Origin: Cytophaga aurantiaca DSM 3654
GTDB lineage: Bacteria; Bacteroidota; Bacteroidia; Cytophagales; Cytophagaceae
DNA length: 64,000 bases
Direction of reading: 5' to 3'
Assembly (NCBI RefSeq): GCF_000379725.1
Contig: NZ_KB903623.1
Span: forward strand, 62,001 to 126,000
Positions 57,749 through 64,000 of this stretch are shown here, in pieces; the first letter of the stretch is position 1; every line of letters begins with the position of its first letter. The notes beneath the pieces are model-generated. The model saw only the letters and a list, made by a program, of their open reading frames with translations, searched no databases and was not told the DNA's origin. The position numbers and the translations under genes were made by a program.

Positions 57749-59224
57749 ATGTTTGCTCTTTCAATAAATCGTATACTGCTGAGGCCTGTCGCCCCTTTAT
57801 TCGTGGTATTGGGGTGTTTTGGTGCATTTGAATTGCCAGCTCAGACAAATTTGACTACACATCTGCAATCTATATTGGCTGATACATTATTGTCCAGGGC
57901 CCAAGTAGGAGTTTCGATTCGCAACATTCAAACAAATGCCATTGTGTTTGAAAAAAATGCAAACCAATCTTTTACCCCGGCCTCTAATCTGAAACTGCTT
58001 ACAACTGCTGCTGCAATAAACGTACTTGGGGCCGATTACCGCTTTACAACGAAAGTACTCTATTCAGACTCTATACAAAACGGTGCATTTGGTGGTACGC
58101 TACTTGTTAAAGGCAGCGGAGATCCAACCTTAGGCTCTGATCGGATGAATGGACAGCTATCGTATCAAGCGTTGATTAAAAATTGGGTTGCAGCTTTTAA
58201 GTCTAAAGGTGTAACCCGATTCGACGGAAGATTGGTTGTTGATCCCACACATTTTGAATACAATGCCATTCCAATGGACTATACCTGGGGAGATATAGGC
58301 AATTACTATGGTGCGGGTAGTTTTGGATTGAATGTAAATGAAAATCAAACGAATGTTCTGTTTAAGCCAGGTAATCGCATAGGTGCTGCAACATCTGTAC
58401 AATCCATTACTCCATGGGATTCTGCGTGTACGTTCGTAAATCATGTCTATACGGGTCCTGCAGGTTCAGGGGACGAATCCGTTATCTACTCTTCACCTTA
58501 TAATAATTTTGTATTTGCAGAAGGCACGATACCCATCGGAAATACATTTTTAGTAAAAGGAAGTATATCGAATCCTTCAGCACTTTTGGCAAAATTGATC
58601 ATTGCTGAAATGAACGTACAAGGTATTGTTTGGAACGGATCCGTTTTTATCGTAAAGCCCGGTGAGAATATTGTAGGGCTATCTTCGTTCAAAACTCTTC
58701 TTGAACATACTTCACCCTCATTAAAAGAGATTGCACAATATACCAACCTTGTAAGCAATAACCTGTATGCCGAATGTTTATTGAAAGAGGTTGCATTTAA
58801 GGAAACCGGACAAGGTACTACTGCTATTGGAGTGAATCAGGTGAAGCGTTATTTGAAGAGCATTGGAGTAGATACATTGGGAATGGTCTTGCGGGATGGA
58901 TCGGGTATGTCACCATTTAATTCGGTTGCTCCAAATCAATATACTCAGTTTTTAGGTACTCAGGTTACTTCAACAATTTTTGTGAATTGTATTCCTGTTG
59001 CAGGACGAGAAGGTACTGTTTCTCATATTTGCAGAGAGTCTGGCGGTAAGATCCGTGTTAAAAGTGGCACTATGAATGGCACTACGTGCTACAGTGGTTA
59101 TGTTATAGCAAAATCCGGTAAAACATATGCCGTGTCTTTAATGGTTAATAAACATGAAGCTCAGAATAGAAAAATTCAGCGTGTGCTGGAGAAAATACTG
59201 ATGGGAGTAATGAATAACGGATAA
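57749..59224 (+). CDS. dacB: D-alanyl-D-alanine carboxypeptidase/endopeptidase (PBP4, S13)
   Basis: A 491-residue penicillin-binding protein that trims and cleaves peptidoglycan cross-links in the periplasm. It has an N-terminal signal-like region (about residues 10-31), the SxxK motif in TPASNLKLLTTAAAINVLG (about 72-90), the SxN motif in NLVSNNLYAECLL and the KTG-type motif KSGTMNGTTCYSGYV near the C-terminus, with the family-specific insertion between the first two. The start ATG follows the DJ-1/PfpI stop with no gap, so they are co-transcribed. Confidence 0.93.
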   Translation: MFALSINRILLRPVAPLFVVLGCFGAFELPAQTNLTTHLQSILADTLLSRAQVGVSIRNIQTNAIVFEKNANQSFTPASNLKLLTTAAAINVLGADYRFTTKVLYSDSIQNGAFGGTLLVKGSGDPTLGSDRMNGQLSYQALIKNWVAAFKSKGVTRFDGRLVVDPTHFEYNAIPMDYTWGDIGNYYGAGSFGLNVNENQTNVLFKPGNRIGAATSVQSITPWDSACTFVNHVYTGPAGSGDESVIYSSPYNNFVFAEGTIPIGNTFLVKGSISNPSALLAKLIIAEMNVQGIVWNGSVFIVKPGENIVGLSSFKTLLEHTSPSLKEIAQYTNLVSNNLYAECLLKEVAFKETGQGTTAIGVNQVKRYLKSIGVDTLGMVLRDGSGMSPFNSVAPNQYTQFLGTQVTSTIFVNCIPVAGREGTVSHICRESGGKIRVKSGTMNGTTCYSGYVIAKSGKTYAVSLMVNKHEAQNRKIQRVLEKILMGVMNNG

Positions 59225-59241
59225 TGTTCTTCAAGTAATCC

Positions 59242-59284
59242 ATAAAAAAAAGAGTGATACCAACTGGCATCACTCTTTTTTTAT
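59242..59284. terminator. bidirectional intrinsic terminator
   Basis: A stem of about 19 bp (59242-59261 with 59266-59284, one mismatch) with the loop AACT, core GAGTGAT, and A and T runs on both sides. It lies between the convergent dacB and TerC-family genes. Confidence 0.87.
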
Positions 59285-59300
59285 ATGAATGAAAATGGAA

Positions 59301-60236
59301 TTAGAAATCCAGTTCTTCGTTATTTTTTTTGGGGAACAGCCATGAAGCCAAAATAGAAATAGCTAATGTTGAAACAACGAATAACAAGGCAAACTGATGA
59401 TTGATTTCATACCAATGATGTATAAGTAATTTTACACCCACAAACGATAAGATTACAGCTAAGCCATAATTGATATAGTGGAACAGCTTCATTACACTTG
59501 ACAGCGCAAAGTATAAGGAGCGTAAACCCAATAAGGCAAACACATTGGATGTATATACAATGAATGTATCTGTAGTGATACCTAAGATGGTAGGTATTGA
59601 ATCTACAGCAAATACCACATCTGTACTTTCAACAATTAAAACAACAATGAATAAAGGCGTAGCATACAGGATACCTTCTTTACGAATAAAGAATTTATCT
59701 TCTTCATACGTTTTTGTTACCCGAATGAACTTATTAGTCAACTTTAATATGATGTTGTTTTCCGGATCGATCTCTTCATCATCACTTGAAAATAACATCT
59801 TGATCCCTGTATACATTAAGAAGAATCCTAATACATATAACAACCAATCAAATCGTTGAATTAATTCAATTCCTAATACAATGAATAATCCTCTTAATAT
59901 TAAAGCACCAATGATTCCCCAGAACAATACTTTGCGCTGGTATTCTGCAGGAACTCTGAAATAGCTAAAGATAAGCATGAAGACAAACAGATTGTCAACG
60001 CTAAGAGACTCTTCGATAACATATCCGGTGAAAAATAATTCGGCAGCTTCCTGACCTCTCCAGATGTATACAAATATGTTAAATGCTAATGCCAACCCAA
60101 CCCAAAAGGCACTCCATACAAGAGCTGATTTTGTAGTTACAACCTTGTTGCCTTTATTAAATACGAATAAGTCTAGTACTAGTAGTGTAAGGATACTAAT
60201 GTTAAAAATGATCCAGAATATAGCTTCGTTATTCAT
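59301..60236 (-). CDS. TerC/Alx-family integral membrane protein
   Basis: A 311-residue protein with about nine membrane segments and TerC-family signatures: FFTGYVIEESLSVDNLFVFMLIFSYFRVP (about residues 69-97), LLVLDLFVF, and VVLIVESTDVVFAVDSIPTILGITTDTFIVYTSNVFALLGLRSLYF (about 198-243). The acidic pairs in the membrane (EES, ESTD) are the proposed metal sites; Alx and related proteins export manganese or influence it. I see no yybP-ykoY-type riboswitch in the 119 bp upstream. Confidence 0.92.
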   Translation of the reverse strand: MNNEAIFWIIFNISILTLLVLDLFVFNKGNKVVTTKSALVWSAFWVGLALAFNIFVYIWRGQEAAELFFTGYVIEESLSVDNLFVFMLIFSYFRVPAEYQRKVLFWGIIGALILRGLFIVLGIELIQRFDWLLYVLGFFLMYTGIKMLFSSDDEEIDPENNIILKLTNKFIRVTKTYEEDKFFIRKEGILYATPLFIVVLIVESTDVVFAVDSIPTILGITTDTFIVYTSNVFALLGLRSLYFALSSVMKLFHYINYGLAVILSFVGVKLLIHHWYEINHQFALLFVVSTLAISILASWLFPKKNNEELDF

Positions 60237-60355
60237 ATAATTTTTAAAGACTGTATAATTTCGATAAGCGAACTACAATATTACTGCATTATTCCTTACC
60301 AACAATACTTAATTACGGATTAAATCGATAAAAAGATACAACTTAATGGCTTACA

Positions 60356-61006
60356 TTAAGTTGTCATATCTGTATTCTTTTTTGCTCTATTACGTTCTTT
60401 GATATACGTAACAACTACCGGAATCCACGTGACAATAACGATTCCAAGGATAATATATTCTAAATAATCTTTTGATTTGGGGAAAATCTGACCAAGTAAA
60501 TAGCCTCCATACACCAAACTTACTACCCATAATGTACCACCTATGATATTGTATAGTAGGAATTTACCATAAGGGTATCGGATTATTCCTGAGAAAATAG
60601 GAGCAAATGTTCTGATAATGGGTAAAAAACGGGCCATTATCAAGGCTACTGCACCATATCGAACAAAGAATGCTTCAGCAGCAAACATGTATTTCTTTTT
60701 AAAGAACACTGAATCGTCTTTGGTAAATAGTTTACTACCGGCCTTTTCACCAAAGAAATATCCAAACAAACTACCTAAATAAGCTGCGATACATATGGTT
60801 ATTAATAGAGTAGTAATGGGGACATCAAACTTTCCGGTAGACGATAGCAAACCTGTAGTGAAAAGTAAGGTGTCACCAGGTAGAAAAAATCCGAAGAACA
60901 CACCATTCTCTGCAAAAATGATCAGGAGGATTAAGAATAATCCTCCTGTTTTTATAATTACTTCTGGATGTGTTATTAAATGATAAAACTCTAAAATTGA
61001 TTCCAT
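60356..61006 (-). CDS. DedA-family membrane protein
   Basis: A 216-residue protein with the DedA/SNARE-associated fold: FAENGVFFGFFLPGDTLLFTTGLL (about 31-54), YLGSLFGYFFGEKAGSKLF, RYGAVALIMARFLPIIRTFAPIFSGI (about 115-140, the conserved Arg region), NIIGGTLWVVSLVYGGYLLG. DedA proteins include polyprenyl-phosphate and phospholipid translocases. Its ATG overlaps the nuoN stop by one base (TAATG), so it is translationally coupled to the complex I operon. Confidence 0.92.
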   Translation of the reverse strand: MESILEFYHLITHPEVIIKTGGLFLILLIIFAENGVFFGFFLPGDTLLFTTGLLSSTGKFDVPITTLLITICIAAYLGSLFGYFFGEKAGSKLFTKDDSVFFKKKYMFAAEAFFVRYGAVALIMARFLPIIRTFAPIFSGIIRYPYGKFLLYNIIGGTLWVVSLVYGGYLLGQIFPKSKDYLEYIILGIVIVTWIPVVVTYIKERNRAKKNTDMTT

Positions 61007-62382
61007 TAGATTTGTTTCCCGATTTGCAATAAAATATCTGGAAATAAACCAATCAATACAACAAGTACTGACATTATAACCAGAATAATTTTTGCGAATC
61101 CGAATTCATATCTGACAGCAGATGATGTATTTTCTGGTTCACTATACATTGCAATAATGGTTTTAAAATAATAATAAACACTTATTAATGAACCTAAAAT
61201 AGCAATCAGTACCAGATAAATATTTCCGCCTTTAATTACTTCTGTGAACAAATAGAATTTACCAAAGAAGCCGGCTGCTGGTGGAATACCTGCCAACGAA
61301 ATTAAAGCCAATGTCATAACGAATGCTAAAAAAGGATTTGACTTCGCTAAGCCTCCAAAATTCTCAACTGTAGCTTCATCTTTCAACTTTTCAATTGAAT
61401 GTACCACATAGATCGCAATTAAATTTGCAACCGCATAACCTGCTAAGTAAACAAATAAAGAAGATTTAGAACCTACACTTAACATTGGGAAAACCATTAA
61501 CATATAACCGGCTTGAGATACCCCTGAAAATGCTAATAGACGCTTCACATTGTTTTGATACGAAGCTGCTAGATTACCAATCAGTATAGTTAACGCAGAA
61601 AGACCAATTAGTGTATAGCTTAAATAAGATGGTACTTGAGTAAATATACTGTCTAATAAATGATAGAATGCGCCAAAAGCGGCAACTTTTACAAATGTAG
61701 ACATAAACGCAGTGATGAATGTGGGTGCACCGCCATATACATCAGGTACCCAGAAATGAAAAGGTACAGCAGATATTTTAAATGCGAAGGAAATACTTAA
61801 TAAGGTGATTCCAACATAAAATAACGATTGTTGAGATGCTGCTATTTTAATTGCAGCAAGATCAAACGTTCCGGTTGCTCCATAGATCAATGCAATGCCC
61901 AATAACATGATACCTGTAGCAAACGAACCAAGGATGAAATATTTTATAGAGGCTTCAACTGAACGTATGTCTTTTTTTCTACTACCTGCTAAGATGTAAA
62001 GCGGAATAGATAAAATTTCAACACCTAAGAATAGGGTAGACATATTAGTAAAGGATACCAATAATAAACCACCAACAGTTGAAAATAAAATCAATGCATA
62101 GTGATCCCCTTGATTGAATTCTCCTGCACTATACGATTCGCGTGAAAGCAGGAACCATAATAGAGTTATTGTAATGAGTAATGATCCAAAGGCAACAGAA
62201 TAATTATCATGCAGCAACATGCCGTAATGAACTTCCGGGGTATTCCAGAAAGAACAGATGTTGTAACCAAGGATACCAACTAAGGATAAAAGAATAATTG
62301 GATAGATAAATTTCTTTAGTCCGATAAACTCAGACATCATTGTGAAAATACCTAAAATTGATATAAGAATTATTGCGTTCAT
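61006..62382 (-). CDS. nuoN: NADH-quinone oxidoreductase subunit N
   Basis: An antiporter-like proton-channel subunit of complex I, 458 residues with about 13-14 membrane segments. Typical features are VEILSIPLYILAGSRKKDIRSVEASIKYFILGSFATGIMLLG (about 120-161), FKISAVPFHFWVPDVYGGAPT (about 197-217, with the conserved Lys) and LSLAGIPPAAGFFGKFYLF-type segments. It follows nuoM with an 18-bp gap. Confidence 0.95.
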   Translation of the reverse strand: MNAIILISILGIFTMMSEFIGLKKFIYPIILLSLVGILGYNICSFWNTPEVHYGMLLHDNYSVAFGSLLITITLLWFLLSRESYSAGEFNQGDHYALILFSTVGGLLLVSFTNMSTLFLGVEILSIPLYILAGSRKKDIRSVEASIKYFILGSFATGIMLLGIALIYGATGTFDLAAIKIAASQQSLFYVGITLLSISFAFKISAVPFHFWVPDVYGGAPTFITAFMSTFVKVAAFGAFYHLLDSIFTQVPSYLSYTLIGLSALTILIGNLAASYQNNVKRLLAFSGVSQAGYMLMVFPMLSVGSKSSLFVYLAGYAVANLIAIYVVHSIEKLKDEATVENFGGLAKSNPFLAFVMTLALISLAGIPPAAGFFGKFYLFTEVIKGGNIYLVLIAILGSLISVYYYFKTIIAMYSEPENTSSAVRYEFGFAKIILVIMSVLVVLIGLFPDILLQIGKQI

Positions 62383-62400
62383 ACTGCTTCTAACGTTCTC

Positions 62401-63864
62401 TTAGTTTGCAACCGGGATTGAATTATTTACTGTATGTAAAATTTCATTTACTGCAGGTTCAGTTAAATCTAAAACTAGATTCGGGAACAAACCAAACACG
62501 AAAATTACAATCACAATCGGAATTAAAATACTTTTTTCAATAAGGGTTAAGTCCAATACATTGTTGTATGCAGACTTCGCTTCGCCCAACATGATTTTCT
62601 GATACGAGCTAAGCATGTATACTGCGCCTAATATGATGGTTAAACCTGCAACAGCAGCCAAGTATGGATTGTAATTGAAAATACCCACAAATAATAAGAA
62701 TTCACCAATAAAACCATTTGTAGAAGGCAATGCAATACTGGCCATCATAATAACAACAAAGAATACTGCAAATTGTGGCATTTGATTTCTCAAACCACCC
62801 AATTTAGAAATCTCTAATGTTCCGGTTCTATTTAAAAGAATTTCGATCACAAATAAGATTCCAACAACGTTCACACCGTGTGCCAACATCTGTGCGATCA
62901 CACCTTGTAAACCTTCAACTGAATTCGAGAATAAACCTGCTGCAATTAAGCCAACGTGGGCAATTGAAACATAAGCAATCAACGTTTTGTAATTTGATTG
63001 TCTGATTGCAATGATCGATGCATATACAATACCTATTACAGATAACAATGCTGCTAACCAGCCCCAGTTCATAAGAGCTGTTGGAACTACTGGCAATACC
63101 CATCTGATTACTCCATAGATACCCATCTTTAACATGATACCGCTTAATAACATTGTACCTGCAATCGGAGCACTGGTGTATGTTGAAGGTTGCCATGTAT
63201 GCAATGGAAATATAGGCATCTTAATACCGAATGCTAAGAACAATGCTGCGAAGACCCATGTTTGCTCTAATGCAGAAAGGTCCGTGTTGTAAATATTTTC
63301 CAGAGCAAATGATTTTTCAGGAGTAACTGTATACAGATATATGATTGCTGCTAACATCAATAAGCTACCAAATAAAGTATATATGAAAAACTTAAACGTA
63401 ACCGGTCTGCGGTTTTCATCTCCCCATAATAAACATATAAAGTAAATTGGAATTAATGCCAATTCCCAGAAGATGTAGAACAGGAATAAGTCTTTCGCTA
63501 CAAAAACTCCGATCAAAGCAGATTGCATGATGAGTGCAAGTGAATAGAAGGAAGCTTTATCTTTTAGAGGACTTAATAAAGATGAAAGCAAAATGATGGG
63601 TAATAAGAATGTAGTCAATAAGACCAATGCCATACTTATTCCGTCCATGCCAATATTAAAACTGATACCTAAAGAAGGAATCCATTCCTGATTCACTGCA
63701 AAATTCCATCCTGCCGCAACGTCAAATGTGAAGTATGCATATAAAGCAACAGCAAATTCAAGAACGGTAGCAGCTATTGCAACTGTAGGTGCCAAACGTT
63801 GACCAGCAAGATATACTAATAATGCTGCAACAAGAGGTAAGATTATTAAAAGCGTCGTAATCAT
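62401..63864 (-). CDS. nuoM: NADH-quinone oxidoreductase subunit M
   Basis: A 487-residue antiporter-like subunit of complex I with about 14 membrane segments. Key regions are FYIFWELALIPIYFICLLWG (about 128-147, channel Glu), FLAFGIKMPIFPLHTWQPSTYTSAPIAGTMLLSGIMLKMGIYG (about 210-252, channel Lys) and YVSIAHVGLIAAGLFS. It lies between the nuoL end (14-bp gap) and nuoN. Confidence 0.95.
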   Translation of the reverse strand: MITTLLIILPLVAALLVYLAGQRLAPTVAIAATVLEFAVALYAYFTFDVAAGWNFAVNQEWIPSLGISFNIGMDGISMALVLLTTFLLPIILLSSLLSPLKDKASFYSLALIMQSALIGVFVAKDLFLFYIFWELALIPIYFICLLWGDENRRPVTFKFFIYTLFGSLLMLAAIIYLYTVTPEKSFALENIYNTDLSALEQTWVFAALFLAFGIKMPIFPLHTWQPSTYTSAPIAGTMLLSGIMLKMGIYGVIRWVLPVVPTALMNWGWLAALLSVIGIVYASIIAIRQSNYKTLIAYVSIAHVGLIAAGLFSNSVEGLQGVIAQMLAHGVNVVGILFVIEILLNRTGTLEISKLGGLRNQMPQFAVFFVVIMMASIALPSTNGFIGEFLLFVGIFNYNPYLAAVAGLTIILGAVYMLSSYQKIMLGEAKSAYNNVLDLTLIEKSILIPIVIVIFVFGLFPNLVLDLTEPAVNEILHTVNNSIPVAN

Positions 63865-63878
63865 GTCTAACGTATGTA

Positions 63879-64000
63879 TTACAGTACCAGGTTAAGAAAT
63901 AAGATAACTACAATACCTATAACCATAAATATGGCATATGTATTTACATCTCCGGATTGAATGTATCGGATGGTTTTGCCACTCCATTGAATGGATTTTC
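63879..64000 (-). CDS. nuoL: NADH-quinone oxidoreductase subunit L, C-terminal end (partial)
   Basis: Read on the minus strand from the window edge, the open frame encodes SIQWSGKTIRYIQSGDVNTY followed by a membrane segment (AIFMVIGIVVILFLNLVL) and a TAA stop at 63879-63881. The RxxQSGxxxxY sequence with a closing helix is the usual C-terminus of NuoL. The rest of the gene lies outside the window. Order nuoL-nuoM-nuoN matches the normal operon. Confidence 0.85.
   Translation of the reverse strand, partial: KSIQWSGKTIRYIQSGDVNTYAIFMVIGIVVILFLNLVL

Noticed and set aside
60237-60355. Possible manganese riboswitch before the TerC-family gene
   Set aside because: I could not find the conserved yybP-ykoY core or a convincing fold in this AT-rich leader.

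Overview
The window is an AT-rich stretch of chromosome from a gliding member of the Bacteroidota. The evidence is the gldA-gldF-gldG gliding ABC transporter, a PorP/SprF-type protein, a giant exported protein ending in a type-B type IX secretion (T9SS) sorting domain, Bacteroidota families such as DUF4290 and DUF3109, and TAnnTTTG promoter elements. Overall gene content and style resemble Cytophaga hutchinsonii, but that species assignment is inference. Coding density is very high, no gap exceeds 300 bp, and I see no rRNA, tRNA or CRISPR array. 

Layout. 1-1.6 kb: small hypothetical and lipoprotein genes, including an HMA-type metal-binding lipoprotein. 1.7-3.6 kb (minus): tyrS followed by a SET-domain gene. 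3.7-13.8 kb (plus): holA, then a cell-envelope run (TPR protein, outer-membrane barrel, HU-CCDC81/SPOR protein, TonB-like protein), folC, trmB, and a small exported paralogue of the TonB-like C-terminal domain. 14.7-20.2 kb (plus): gldA, gldF, gldG, a DUF4340-like gene, dnaN. 20.8-28.6 kb (minus): uvrD, a DUF4290 gene, murA, a small membrane protein, an M48 peptidase and a secreted protein of unknown role, tightly packed. 28.7-31.1 kb (plus): DUF3109 protein and a UPF1/IGHMBP2-like helicase. 

31.2-48.0 kb is the most distinctive block. It holds an 11.6-kb gene for a 3,861-residue secreted protein with about 32 tandem copies of an 84-90-residue module, an upstream TPR/PD40 protein, a divergent PorP/SprF-like gene, a small lipoprotein, and a TPR/PD40/OmpA (PorE-like) gene. 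The simplest reading is a dedicated surface-protein plus secretion/anchoring module. An IS3-family element (48.1-49.5 kb) sits just beyond it. 

49.6-52.6 kb (minus): a likely reactive-sulfur operon (ArsR-type regulator, TauE/SafE permease, MBL-fold/rhodanese protein, thioredoxin) with an inverted-repeat operator and a leftover fragment of a second thioredoxin gene. 52.7-60.2 kb: a RibD/DHFR-like reductase, small genes, etfB-etfA, a bifunctional-nuclease-domain protein, a histone-H1-like protein, a DJ-1/PfpI protein, a PBP4-type carboxypeptidase and a TerC-family protein. 60.4-64 kb (minus): the distal end of the complex I operon (nuoL partial, nuoM, nuoN), coupled to a DedA-family gene. Long hairpins, mostly with A/T-flanked stems, mark convergent gene ends throughout.
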